Shown: positions 33,980-46,589 of the stretch, in pieces | How positions within the stretch are numbered: position 1 is the first letter of the stretch | How the letters are laid out: each line of letters begins with the position of its first letter | Origin: Vigna angularis | Taxonomy: Eukaryota > Streptophyta > Magnoliopsida > Fabales > Fabaceae | NCBI RefSeq assembly: GCF_016808095.1 | Contig: NC_068973.1 | Location: forward strand, 20,813,501-20,877,500 | Direction of reading: 5' to 3' | DNA: 64,000 nt | The notes under the pieces: generated by a model | Database searches by the model: none | What the model was told of the DNA's origin: nothing | Seen by the model: the letters and a program-made list of their open reading frames with translations, nothing else | Made by a program: the position numbers and the translations under genes

Positions 33980-36840
33980 TCACATTTTTAGAGGAATTTT
34001 GTCAAGGAAGATATCAAAGTCTTCCAATTGTTGTTTCATCCACAAAATTTGGGCACAACAGTTTTCAGCTGCAATATATTCAGCTTCGGTGGTAGACAAA
34101 GCTACACATGCTTGTTTCTTTGAGTGCCATGACACTAAAGAACATCCCAAGAAATGACAGGTTCCACTAGTACTTTTTCTATCAATTTTACAGCCACCAT
34201 AATCTGCATCAGAGTATCCTATTAAACTAGGTGAGGCATCAGAGGGATACCAAAGTCCAAATGAAGTAGTTCCCTTAAGATATTTTAGAATTCTCTTAAC
34301 TGCAGTCAAATGAGATTCTTTAGGATTGACTTGGTATCTAGCACATACACAAACACTCTGCATAATACCTGGTCTACTAGCAGTTAAGTATAGAAAGGAT
34401 CCTATCATGCCTCTAAACATGGTTTCATTCACTCCTTTTCCAATTTCATCCTTATCTAAATAACATGAAGTACCCATGGGTGTACTAGCTTCCTTGCAGC
34501 TATCCATACCAAATTTCCTAAGAATTTCTCTATAGTATTTAGTTTGGGAGATGAATGTTCCACCATTCATTTGTTTTATCTGTGGTCTTAAGAAAAAGTT
34601 TAACTCACCCATCATAGACATCTCAAATTCACCTTGCATTATTTTTGCAAACTCTTCACACAAAGAATCATCAGTTGACCCAAAAATGATATCATCTACA
34701 TAAACTTGCACGATTAAAATGTGTTTTCCTTCTTTCTTAATGAATAAGGTTGAATCAACCTTTCCTCTAGAAAATTCATTTTCAATTAAAAAGGTACTAA
34801 GTCTTTCATACCAAGACCTAGGTGCTTGTTTAAGACCATAAAGGGCCTTTTTCAACTTGTAAACATGATCAAGAAATTTAAAATCTTCAAAGCCAGGAGG
34901 TTGACTAACATACACTTCTTCTTTTATAAAACCATTTAAGAAAGCACTTTTTACATCCATTTGATATAGTTTAAATTTCATCAAAGATGCATATGCAAGT
35001 AATAATCTAATTGCTTCTAACCTGGCTACCGGTGCATACGTTTCATCATAATCTATACCTTCCTCTTGACAGTATCCCTTAGCAACTAGCCTTGCTTTAT
35101 TCTTTGTGATGTTTCCATCCTCATCAAGCTTGTTCCTGAATACCCATTTTGTTCCTATGACTTGGAATTCTTCTTGTTTTGGAATAAGTTCCCAAACTTC
35201 ATTCCTTTCAAATTGATTTAGCTCTTCTTGCATAGCAATGCACCACTTGTCATCTTGAAGAGCTTCCTTTATATTTTTAGGTTCTACCTGAGACACAAAA
35301 GCAATAGTTAGACAAAAATTATTTAAATTATGTCTAGTAGTTACCCCTTTTGATATATCTCCTATGATGTTGTCCAAAGATAGTCCTCTTGGTTGTTGAT
35401 AGCTTTTCGAATCAACGACTTGGGGTGTTTCTTGAAGCTCCGGAGGATAATTTTCATTTAGATACATCTCCTCAAGGGCTTCTCTTAAGTAATCCTCATC
35501 ACCTGCAATGGGTCTATTTGACTCAAGAGGATTTACCTCAAGGTATACAATCTCATCAAAGACAACATGCATTGATTCTTCAATTATCAGTGTTCTTCTA
35601 TTGAATACTCTATAAGCTTTGCTAGTCAAAGAATATCCTAGAAAAATTGCTTCATCAGATTTTGCATCAAATTTTCCAAGATTATCTTTTCCATTATTTA
35701 AGACAAAGCATTTGCATCCAAAAATTTTCAAATGAGATATATTTGGTTTTCTACCATTCAACAGTTCATATGGAGTTAATTTTAGAATTGGCCTAATAAG
35801 CATCCTATTTAACACATAAGAAGCAGTACTTACTGCATCAGCCCAAAAGTATTTTGGCACATTAGATTCATTCATAAGCGTTCTAGCTAATTCTTCTAAT
35901 GATCTATTTTTCCTTTCAACAACACTATTCTGTTGGGGAGTTCTAGGTGCAGAAAAATTATGTGCAATGCCAAATTCTTCACAAAATTTTCCAAACGATT
36001 CATTTTCAAATTCACCACCATGATCACTTCTCAAAGTTTTGATTTTCAAATCTTTTTCATTTTGAATACGTTTAGCAAAAGTTTTAAATGCTTTGAAAGC
36101 TTCACTTTTCAGAGTTAAAAAGGAAGTCCAAGTAAATCTAGAGTAATCATCAACAATTACAATAGCATAGTAGTTTCCACCAAAACTTTTAATTCTAGAT
36201 GGACCAAACAAGTCCATATGCAAAAGTTCTAAAGGTTTTGATGTTGAAATCATGCTTTTAGATGAAAATGAAGATTTGGTTTGTTTACCCTTTTGACATA
36301 CAGAACAAAGTTTATCTTTCTCAAATTTTAGTTTAGGCAAACCAATCACAAGATCCTTAAAGATTAATTTATTTAAGTGTTGCATGTGAATATGTGCAGC
36401 TCTTTTGTGCCATAGCCATGGATTTTCTTCTTTAGCAACTAAGCATGTTATACTATGACTAGATGCACTCTCAATATCAATCAAGTATATGTTATTATGC
36501 CTAACACCTTGCAAAGCAATTTCAACAGAATTTTTAAAATAAACAGTACATTTGTCACTCTCAAAAGTTACCTTGAAACCTTTGTCGCATAGTTGGCTTA
36601 TGCTTAGAAGATTATGTTTGAGGCCTTCAACGTATAAGACGTCTTTTATTGTCAAAGTGTTTCCTCCTCCAATGTTTCCAGTACCCATTATTCTGCCTTT
36701 GTTGTTATCCCCATACGTTACAAATCCTTGCTTCTTCTTCTCAAAAGAGATGAATCTTTTCTTGTCACCAGTCATGTGTCTTGAGCAACCACTGTCAAGA
36801 TACCACAGTGACTTCTTGGACTTAGATTGATCCTACAAAA
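33980..36840 (-). pseudogene. Copia pol: protease end, integrase, reverse transcriptase, RNase H
   Basis: From the Met at 36775 the frame gives 931 residues. Just upstream in the same frame is the protease active site LDSGCSRHM (near 36775-36800). Then come the GAG-pre-integrase part ([15 protein letters not shown], about 121-137), integrase with D188, D251 and E287 ([13 protein letters not shown]), reverse transcriptase with D607 and YVDD at 692-695, and RNase H with D856 and TTEAEY at 895-900. It stops at 33980 through the frameshift described for the RNase H tail. The polyprotein copies the element's RNA and inserts the DNA. Reverse transcriptase and integrase motifs are complete; the protease-gag link upstream is broken. 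Confidence 0.92.
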
Positions 36841-38534
36841 CAAGTTAGCAAGAATTTTAGGTCCCCAATCTCAATATGGGTCCTTGGGGTTAGTTTTTGC
36901 AAGTTTACATCATCTCACAACTTTAACCCAAGCATATTTGCCACTTGGAACACAAACATGTTTGATATTGCATTTGTTTGATGTGTGACCATGCTTCATA
37001 CAGTAAAAGCAACATACATCACTAATTTTATTTTTAATAAAAGTTCCTTTAACAACCCAAATTTTTTGAGTTCTTCTTACCTTGGATTTAAAATTTTGAT
37101 GCATGTTTCCATTGCTCTTATTAAGGTTTGTTTTAGCATGTGAATTAGCTTTAGTTGCCTTAGCAAGTAAGTTTTCAAGTATATCAATATCAAACATATA
37201 ACTTTTGCATGACAAGCATTCAACAGGTTCAACAGTAGCATTTGCGTCTGATAATTTAATTTCGAAGGTATTAACTCTATTTCTTAGAACAACTTCATTA
37301 TCAAGCAGTTTATCATATTTTAACTTCAATTCATTATGTTCGTTTTTTAAATTTTATGAGCAGCATTAAGTTTCTCAGATTCATTCATCTTTTCAAAGAA
37401 AGCTTTTTGTAAATCTAATTCACTAGATTCAAAGCTGGAATCGCTTACTTGACTTCTAGTTTCTTCAGAATCTGCCATAAGTCATAGATTGGCTTCTTCT
37501 TCTGTGTCACTTGAACTCGTTGAGCTAGAGGAATTATCCTCCCAAGCTATGTATGCTTTCTTTTTCCTTTGAAATTTTCTTTCCTTCTTGTCTTCACTTT
37601 TCTTGCTTTTTGGACACTCAGATTTTACGTGCCCTCTTTCTCCACAACCGAAGCACTTTACGTTTGATGGAGATTCTTGACTTTCTTTCCTATCTTTGTG
37701 AAACTTGTCCTTTCCCTTTGCTTTCATGAACTTTGCAAATTTCTTTATCATCAAGCTCATGTTTTCTTCATCATCAGAATCATCTTCTTCGATCCTCTTA
37801 GAGCTTTTTCCTTTAGATATTTCAGACTTGAAAGCTAGAGTTTTCCTTTTGCCTTGATCCTCTTCAGCAGTAAATTTCCTCAGCTCAAGTTCATGCTCAC
37901 GGAGCTTTCCAAACAAGATTGGCATTGACATCTAAGTAAGATTTTGAGACTCCGAGATGGCAGTCACCTTTGGTTGCCAAGACCTGTCCAGAGATTTCAG
38001 AATTTTCACATTAAGTTCATCAGTATCAAAAGTCTTACCCAACCCTGTTAAATGATTCACAATATGAGTGAATCGTTTTTGAACGTCAGAGATTGTTTCT
38101 CCAGGTTGCATTCTGAACATCTCATATTCCTGAATGAGAATGTTCTTCCTAGCGCGCTTCACGTCCTCTGTTCCTTCATGAGTGACTCTGAGGACTTCCC
38201 ACATTTCCTGTGTTGTCTTACACACTGAAATTCTATAAAATTCATCAAGTACAACAGCAGATGAAATTATATTGCGAGCTTTAATATCAAACTGAGCTCG
38301 TCTATTTTCTTCAGCAGTCCAATTAAAATAAGGTTTTTCAGTCTCTACACCATCAACAGTATTCATAGGAATATAAGGGCCATTTTGTACAGCTTCCCAG
38401 ATACCTCTATCAACAGACCCCATAAAAATCTCCATTCTCACTTTCCAAAAAGCATAGTTATCACCAGTAAACAATGGAGGTCTGTTAATGGAAGCACCCT
38501 CAGCATATACATGGTTTTGATTGTGACCGGCCAT
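36841..38534 (-). pseudogene. Copia gag, several stops and a frameshift
   Basis: The frame starts at ATG 38534 (MAGHNQNHVYAEG) with the UBN2-type gag part (PLFTGDNYAFWKVRMEIFM, MWEVLRVTHEGTEDVKRAR). It meets TAG at 37932-37934 and continues in frame through a Lys-rich part with a CCHC knuckle (CFGCGERGHVKSEC) and an acidic Ser-rich stretch to TGA at 37482. A frameshift near 37350 leads into the 36910-37329 segment, which holds a second Cys/His cluster (CCFYCMKHGHTSNKC). More stops follow before protease. This long gag with two knuckles fits SIRE/Maximus elements. Confidence 0.85.
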
Positions 38535-38571
38535 TTTCGCAAATATTTTTTTTGAAAAACTATCAAAGCAA

Positions 38572-38583
38572 GCTCTGATACCA
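38572..38583 (-). promoter_or_regulatory. Copia primer binding site (initiator tRNA-Met type)
   Basis: The minus strand reads TGGTATCAGAGC two bases after the 5' LTR end. Confidence 0.9.
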
Positions 38584-38585
38584 AT

Positions 38586-39498
38586 TGTTGGTATCGGAGG
38601 GGGTATTTTTCGAAGAGTATAGTGCAGCGGAATTAAAACTCAGAGAGCGGAAAGCGTGTTCGATCACAATTAAAAATAATTTGGTCCTTTTAGTAAAAAT
38701 AATTTTCTGAAAGAAAATTAATCAAACAGTTGATATATGTAAAATAATGAGTGTAGGGAATAGAAAAATCACACAGATATTTTTATACTGGTTCGATTCA
38801 ACAGAATTTACGTCCAGTCGTTAATCACTATAAATAGTGATTAACAGTTCCACTAAAAATGGTTTAACAGATTACAATCAAATGAACAGGAATAAAACGA
38901 AAAGAACCACTCTACCAACTTGAAGAGAACCACTCCGGCAATCGACCAACGATTCGCAAGCTTCTCCTTTCACAAGACTAGGCAGAGTACCTTGCTAACT
39001 TGAAGAGAGTCTGCTCCGACTATCGACACACGATACGCAAGCCTCTCCTTTCACAAGACCAAGCAAGGGAACAATGAACAAAAAGCTCTCTAAGAACGTT
39101 CCTCTGACACACAGTGTTCTAAGCTTTCTTAGTTCAAAAAACGTTACCTTCTGATTTCTCCAAATCAAATTATATAGCCAAGTAAACTGAATGCCAAAGG
39201 TCAGCTCCCAACTGCCATGAATAATCGATTATTGTAAGTGATAATCGATTATTCAAGTCCATTACAGAGTTTTCAAAAAAGTGATAATCGATTATACAAG
39301 TATGACTTGTGATAATTGATTATTGCTTAACCATAATCGATTATACTAGTAAAAATTACAATGGTTAACATTTTCCTACTACATTCAAAATCTACAAGTT
39401 GCTTTTTTTAAATATTTTGCTACTACATCCAAAATCTATAAGTTGCAACATGATCAAAACACATCTTTAGGTTTTACCAATACTCCTTATTGGTAACA
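38586..39498 (-). repeat. 5' LTR of the copia element
   Basis: It is 913 bases, 22 shorter than the 3' LTR because one ATAATCGATTAT unit is missing near 39295. Confidence 0.95.
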
Positions 39499-39728
39499 CA
39501 TGCGTGGGAGTTTTTCGTAGTAAGCTTTTATATCTGTCCCACGCATGACCTATTGATTTATCCATACCTTGCCTGAAAGATGAAATCTCTTGCTTTCCTT
39601 TATTTACCTTTGATTGTGGAAAGTATTTGTTTAGGAACTTTGTCACCACTGCTTCCCACTCTGTAAAGCTTCCTTTTGGGAAAGAGTTCAACCAAAGCTT
39701 AGCGTTGCCTCCTAATGAGAATGGAAAC
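39499..39728 (-). pseudogene. Outer element gag, middle segment between two insertions
   Basis: This segment of about 225 bases codes for FPFSLGGNAKLWLNSFPKG to KSLLRKTPTH, the capsid part of gag. It joins the 48951-49413 part on the right and the 30964-29107 part on the left in the same frame. Both breakpoints show 5-bp duplications. Confidence 0.9.
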
Positions 39729-41015
39729 TGATGGACAAATTTATGAACACCGAAATACGACGTCACAAACTTGTTTTACAATCGGCAAGTATGACTGAAT
39801 CGTTTCAAGTAATAAACTTGGTAAGACCAAGTATCGTTCTCCCAAAGGACTCACGGCCTAGTTTAGTTATGTGATTCGTTTATTAGCTAAGACTTAAGAA
39901 CGAAATAATTGGATTTTATATGCAAAAGACGAAAATAAACATGTATGCATGAGGGTGATCAATGGCTAAAACAAAATACAAATACTTTCAATGGAATATA
40001 TGGATGAGTATATTGTTGGGGTTCATCAATTTCATCTTATCCACTCTCATATATTTTAGGAATTCAACATTCAATTCATCATTGTTAATGCCACTCTCTA
40101 AATTACCTTTCAAGAAGGCTTCTCCCTAATTACGAGTTCATACGATTCCTAGCATCCCTAATAATTAGTTTATTCAGCGCAGGAGCTTAACGGCAACCAA
40201 TATACTATTGGGAGAAATTCCCCAGATCTAGACTTCCCCATACGTTTCCGTATCGACAAAATCAATAATCATGCAGTGAATGAGTTAAACAAAGCAAGCA
40301 TTGAGCAAAGAAGGAAAACCCTAACTAATGATGAAAGAAAGCATAGGTCTTAAATATAAGATGTAAAAGCAAATTCCATATATGAGAGTTTCATAAGACT
40401 ACATTGATTCCCCAACAACAATACAAGGTTTAGTTCACCATATTCATGGTGAAACTAGATGAATAATAATGAAAGAATGAAAGATAAAACCCTAAAAAGG
40501 TGAAGAGGTAGCCTGAGCATCCGAGATCCTCCTTCAAAGGGGTGGAAGAGAGAGTATTTGCTTCGTCACAGCCAAAGATACAAACCCTAGGAAACCCTAA
40601 AGCTTATATACTATTCGTAAATTACAGAAAAATTAGGCCCAAGCCCATAAGTGTGCCGCTCAGCGGTAAGTGCGCGAGCTCGGTTCTTCCCCTCAACGGC
40701 CATTTTGCCCCTCAGCGGATCCCCCGTGAACTCCTGAGTGCCGCTCAGCGGTAAACTGCCGCTGAGCGGTAGTTGCGGCTCCTCCATTTGCACTTTTTGA
40801 TGTCTTTTTTGATTCCCTTTCTCTCCTTCTTCACTTCTTTCACCAAATTCACCTTAAAACCTGCACAAAAACACTGAAATCAAGCATAAACCTGTCCAGC
40901 TCTCTTATTTCTGAAAATATGAATAAAAGCATGATTTCAAGCTAGTTTCTAGGTATAAAGGTTGCTTTTAGTATCAATTTTAAGCATGAAAATAACAGTT
41001 TTTCAACTGTTATCA
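39729..41015 (-). repeat. 3' LTR of the inner element
   Basis: It is 1287 bases. The palindrome array at 40656-40771 lacks the 18-bp unit present in the 5' LTR. Confidence 0.95.
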
Positions 41016-42215
41016 CAACCCCAAACTTAGAACTTTGCTTGTCCTCAAGCAAACAAAATGTAACTCAATCTTCCACCAATTCATATGATGGTTCACTCAT
41101 TCAAAATTCTTCTTTTCAAGATAAGTAAAAACTTCAATCAAACTTATGACCAAGATTTCAATCAAGATGTGCACATGCTTTAGTGTTCACGAATTTATTT
41201 AATATCCAACAAATGCTATTTTTCATGAATGATCAATTAATTAGGCATGGATGTTTATGTGCTCATGGAATACTTCCTCACCAGGTAAAGTGTTTCACTC
41301 ACACTCAAGTGTATAAGAGGTAATCACTCATTCACTCCACTATCACAATGTCACATGAATTAACTTTGCCTTTCATTTAACCACAATCAAAAACATTAAC
41401 AAGCATGCATCATCACAAGGACTTTTCCATGGCTTATAACGTGGCTGGGCTAACAAGAAAATTGGTTTTTTTGGATCACAAAATCCTTGAGTTAAGCGAA
41501 TCATAACAACACAATTATTCTTATTTTTCCCAACTTTCGTTTGCAATGAGCTTTGCCTTTCTTTTCTTTTCTTTCTCTTTTTCTTTTCACATTCTTATCT
41601 CTTGGCTTCTTAGCTCAATGCTTTTCCCTTTCTCTTTTTCATGCTTTCCCAACAACCCCAAACTTGAACATTTAACAATACCACACAAGATTTTCTACTT
41701 AACTCAAGGTAAAGCTTTTCAACAAGGGTTTTCAATTTATGTTCAAGGCTAAGGGTTCAAAGGATAGAACACAAAGTGTTCTCTTTTAATGGGCTAACTT
41801 TATGAATTTGGCCAATAAAAAGGGTTCCAACAAATGGCCTTGATCATATGATGCAAAACAAGTAATTGATTCAATCATAGAAAACCTGGGCAAAGTCATT
41901 CATGCTTTCAAAGCAATAGCATTCAATCAATAAAAACTCTGGAGCTCAAAACCTCACATATAAGCTCATTCACATTTGACATACACATCCTGCTTAATCT
42001 CACAATCACAATCGTAATATCTTGCATTTGTTCACAAAGCTTGTGAATCACCTGTATAAGCATTTTATGTGCACATCTATCTCAACATCAATCAATCAAT
42101 AATCATCATCAAGCATTACTTATCACACAATCACAGTCAATAGCAAACCATCATAACAAACCAGGTTTCCAATAGAGTACATCAAACCTAACACAAAATA
42201 AATAAGTACAAAACA
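41016..42215 (-). other. Polypurine tract and 3' untranslated region, inner element
   Basis: The minus strand reads AAGTTTGGGGTTG directly before the LTR. The remaining 1.2 kb matches the 3' regions of the other Athila-like copies and holds no gene. Confidence 0.75.
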
Positions 42216-42263
42216 CTGGGTTGCCTCTCAGTAAGCACTTGTTTAACATCACGAGCCTGACCC
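42216..42263 (-). other. Hairpin module, inner element (single copy)
   Basis: It begins just after the integrase stop. The stem is weakened in this copy (CTGAGAGGCAACCCAG on the minus strand). No second copy and no CTACTGATGG repeats follow. Confidence 0.75.
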
Positions 42264-42269
42264 AGACTT

Positions 42270-44984
42270 TCAAGGATCAACCAACAGCATCATTGTGGAC
42301 AATTGTTGCACTTCTCCCCCTAGATAGGGCTTGAGACGTTGACCATTCACCACCCAACTTTTCTGTTGATCAGCATCAGCTGGATCAAATATTTCAATTG
42401 CTCCATGCGGATGCACTTCTTTTATTACAAATGGTCCTGACCATTTTGACTTTAGCTTCCCAGGAAATATCTTCAATCTTGAATTGAACAATAGTACCTG
42501 TTGTCCTGGATTGAAAACTCTATTCACTAACCTCCTGTCATGATAAAATTTGATTTTGTCTTTGTAAGCTTTGGATGAATCATATGCATGTAATCGCATT
42601 TCTTCAAGTTCCAAAATCTGCCTTCTGCGTGTGCATTGAGTTTCATAGGGATCAAAATTCAAGAATTTCAAAGCCCATAACGCTCTATGCTCCAATTCGA
42701 CTGGCAAATGACATGCTTTCCCATAGACTAATTGAAATGGTGATAATCCCATAGACGTCTTCATTGCTGTCCTATAAGCCCAAAGAGCATCATCCAATTT
42801 GAGAGACCAATCCTTTCTTGATGTAGTCACTGTTTTTTCCAGGATCCTTTTTATCTCCCTGTTAGACACCTCAGCTTGTCCATTGGTCTGTGGATGATAA
42901 GGTGCAGCTACCTTATGTTTCACTCCATAGTGTTTGAGTACTTTCTCTAGCTAATAATTGCAAAAATGAGATCCTCCATCACTAATAAACTCTCTTGGAG
43001 TGCCAAAACGTGAGAATATCTGCCTCTTCAAGAATTTAATTACTGTGCTAACATCATTTTTAGGACAAGCTAACGCTTCCACCCATTTACTCACATAATC
43101 TACTGCTACCAGAATGTATTCATTGTTGAAAGATGGAGGGAAGGGTCCAACAAAGTCAATACCCCAGCAATCAAAAACCTCAACCTCTAAAATACCTTGT
43201 AAAGGCATCTCATGACGTTTAGTAATCGTCCCTGCTCTTTGACATTTATCACAATTTCTAGCATGATTATGGGCATCTTTAAATAAAGTTGGCCAATAAA
43301 ATCCTGATTGAAGGACTTTTGCTGTTGTTCTTTCTCCATTAAAATGTCCTCCATAAGGTGAATCATGACAATGCCAGAGAATTCCTTCTGCTTCTTCATT
43401 TGTCACACATCTCCTCAGAAGATTATCTGCTCCAATCTTGAACAAATAAGGATCATCCCAAACAAACTGCTTGGCATCATGAAAAAATTTCTTTCTTTGT
43501 GGCCAAGTTAAGTCTTCCGGCATGACCCTTGCAGCTTTGAAATTAGCCATATCAGCAAACCAGGGCCTCTGTTGAATATACATGAGTGTTTCATCTGAAA
43601 AAGATTCCCAGATTTTGGATTCCTTGCTAGTGACCTCATTGTTGACTAACCGTGACAAATGATCAGCAATCAAGTTCTCACTTCCTTTCTTATCACGAAT
43701 TTCTACATCAAATTCTTGCAACAGTAATACCCATCTAATCAGACGTGGCTTAGAATCTGGCTTTGTCAGTAAGTATTTGATAGCTGCATGATCTGTGTAA
43801 ACAATCACTTTAGATCCAATAAGATAAGGTCGGAATTTCTCTAAAGCATATACAATAGCCAGGAATTCTTTTTCTATGGTAGCATAATTCAGTTGAGCAT
43901 CATTCAAAACCTTGCTAGCATAATAAATTGGATGAAACTTTTGTTGTTTTCGCTGGCCAAGAACGACTCGTACTGCATAATCACTTGCATCACACATCAA
44001 TTCAAAATTTTGATTCCAATTAGGTGCTACAATTACTGGAGCCGAAACTAATTTATTCTTTAATATGTCAAAAGCTTTCAAACAGTCTTCATTCATCACA
44101 AAAGGAGCGTCCTTCATCAAAAGATTACTCAATGGTTTGGCAATTTTTGAGAAATCTTTGATGAATCTTCTATAAAATCCAGCATGACCGAGAAAACTCC
44201 TTATCCCCCTCACATTTGTTGGTGGAGGCAGTTTCTCAATGACTTCTACTTTAGCTTTGTCTACCTCAACTCCTTTAGTAGAGATTTTATGCCCTAGCAC
44301 AATTCCTTCAGTTACCATAAAATGACATTTTTCCCAATTAAGAACCAGATTTGTCTGAACACATCTTTTGAGAACAATGTTCAAATTAGCCAAACATCTT
44401 TGGAAAGAATTTCCAAAAACTGAGAAATCATCCATGAACACTTCAATACATTTTTCTAAGAGATCTGCAAAAATTGCCTGCATACACCTTTGAAATGTGG
44501 CTGGAGCATTACATAATCCAAATGGCATCTTTCTATATGCAAAGATACCGAAAGGACAGGTAAAAGCCGTCTTCTCTTGGTCTTTTGGATCTACCACAAT
44601 TTGATTGTACCCAAAATATCCATCTAGAAAACAATAGAAAGCTTGACCTGATAATCTTTCTAACATCTGGTCCATGAAAGGAAGAGGAAAATGATCCTTT
44701 CTAGTAGCTTTATTCAGCTTTCTATAGTCAATACACATACGCCAGCCAGTAACTGTACGAGTAGGAATGAGTTCATTTTTATCATTATGAATTACGGTCA
44801 TCCCACCTTTCTTTGGAACCACCTGTACTGGACTCACCCATTCACTATCAGAGATTGGATAGATGATACCAGCTTCTAGCAGTTTCAACACTTCTTTTCT
44901 AACCACTTCCTTCATAACAGGATTTAACCTTCTCTGTGGTTGAGCACTTGGTTTATAATCTTCTTCCATAAAAATCTTGTGCAT
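42270..44984 (-). pseudogene. Athila-type reverse transcriptase, RNase H and integrase, one internal stop
   Basis: The 677-residue frame from 44984 has the RT fingers-palm with D121 (FLDGYFGY) and FMDD at 183-186, RNase H with D332, E372 and D398 (YTDH), and integrase with the His/Cys zinc part ([12 protein letters not shown] at 578-581), D610 and D669 (ISDGGSHF). A TAG at 42951-42953 then interrupts it. The same frame continues from 42950 to 42270 with the third acidic residue ([12 protein letters not shown]) and the integrase C-terminal part ([15 protein letters not shown]). All catalytic residues are present; the stop separates the last integrase Glu from the rest. Confidence 0.93.
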
Positions 44985-45035
44985 GCAATACGTCGGGCTA
45001 ATACCTTTAAGATCTGATATTGACCACCCAATTGC

Positions 45036-46589
45036 TTATTTGTTGGCTTTTAAAATTTCTATCAACTGCTCTTCTTCTTGTAGAGATAAAGAGTTATTGA
45101 TGATGACTGGCTTTGTTCCATCTTCTTCTAGAAAAACATATTTCAGATGTGATGGCAATCTTTTCAATTCTGGCGTTATTGCTTTGACTTCTTCTTCCTT
45201 ATCAATTATTTCAAAGATTGGATCTTCCACTGGACTCTTTTTCAATGTTTCCAAATCCATCAGACATTCATCAATTAATTTCTCGTCTTCTTCATCTACA
45301 TCTTCACAAGCATCAATGAGAGTTTTCTCTAATGGAGAAATATTTCGCACCATTCTTTCTTGCACCATACAAATTTCATCAAGTTCATCAAATTGAAAAC
45401 ATGCTTTGTCATCATTTGGATATGTCATAGCCTTGGATACGTCAAAAGTGACTTCTTCATCATCAACTCTTAATTTAAGCTTACCATTCTCTACATCAAT
45501 TAAAACTCTAGCAGTCTTCATAAAAGGTCTCCCAAGAATAAGAGGAACATCACTATTTCTTTCCATCTCCATCACAATAAAATCCACTGGGAATACAAAT
45601 TTATCAACCTTTACTAGAATATCTTCAATCACTCCATATGGATATTTAAGAGACCTGTCCGCCAGTTGAAGAGCCATTCTGGTAGGTTTGATTTCTACAC
45701 CCTGAATTTTTCTGCACATGGATAGCGGCATTAGATTAATGCTAGCTCCTAAATCAATCAATGCTCTTCCAACCTTCAAATCTCCTATGGTGCATGGAAT
45801 AGTGAAGGTTCCTGGATCTTTAAGTTTAGGAGGTAGTTTTTGTATGATTGCATTGCAGTTACCCTGTACATTGATAGTTTCCTTTTCAATGTACTTGTTT
45901 TTCTTTGTAAGAAGTTCCTTCAAAAACTTTGCATATGCTGGCATTTGTTGCAATGCTTCCGAGAATGGTATAGTGATCTCCAGCTTTTTAAATAACTCCA
46001 TGAATCTTTCTAACTGCTTTTCTTTCTCCTTCCTTGAATAACTCTTTGGATAAGGAAGTGACTTTTCACCCTCTTTTTCTTTTTGTCTCTCCTCTCTCTC
46101 TTCTCTCTCTTTTTTTTCTCTCCTCTCATCTTCTTCTTTTTTCTTTTTCTCTCTCTCAACCCTTTCTTTCCACTCACATATTTCTTTTTCACTCTCATTT
46201 TCTTTTTCTTCTTTTTCTTTTTCTCTCTCCTCTAACACTTTACCACTTCTGGTCACAACAGTTTTAGATTCCTCTCTGAGATTATCATGTTTCATCTTGT
46301 CAATTATTTGCTTAACATAGATCTCCATATTTTTAAATGCAGCATCCATAGTCTGACAATAAGATGCATTCGTCTTCAAGAATCTTTGGAAAGTCTCGTC
46401 AAGTTTTGTTGTCTTCTCAGATGGAGCAGATTGCATTTGCCATTTTTGTTGTTGCCCTTGAACCATTGAGACCTGTTCTACTTCTTGTGGTATTTGAGAA
46501 ATCTTCATAATTACTTCTTCCAACTGTTGAGAGATAATTCTATTCTGTTTTAGCAAGGCATCATGTGTTTGTAATTGAAGAACTCCCTT
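45036..46589 (-). pseudogene. Athila-type gag C-terminus and protease, inner element
   Basis: This is in the same frame as the gag upstream, after a TAA at 46590-46592, and ends at TAA 45036-45038. Counting from the Met at 46556, residues 105-190 are an extreme Glu/Lys/Arg tract, and the retropepsin has ALIDLGASINLMP (Asp at about 268) and LILGRPFMKTARVLID. Asp-Leu-Gly at the active site is shared with the outer copy and is normal for this lineage. The Cys/His knuckle found here in the outer and 57-kb copies is missing. Confidence 0.88.

Larger units (their letters stand above)
30965..39498 (-). mobile_element. SIRE1/Maximus-like Ty1/copia retrotransposon
   Basis: The LTRs (38586-39498 as 5', 30965-31899 as 3') start TGTTACCAATAAGG and end in CCAACA on the minus strand. 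CATGC flanks both ends (30960-30964 and 39499-39503). The primer site is of the initiator-Met type, and the order gag, PR, IN, RT, RH is that of copia. An extra ORF lies between pol and the 3' LTR, as in SIRE-type elements. It inserted in the gag of the outer Athila-type element, between the codons for KTPTH and the following Gly. All coding parts carry breaks. The two LTRs differ at about 20 positions by eye plus one 22-bp unit. Confidence 0.93.
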
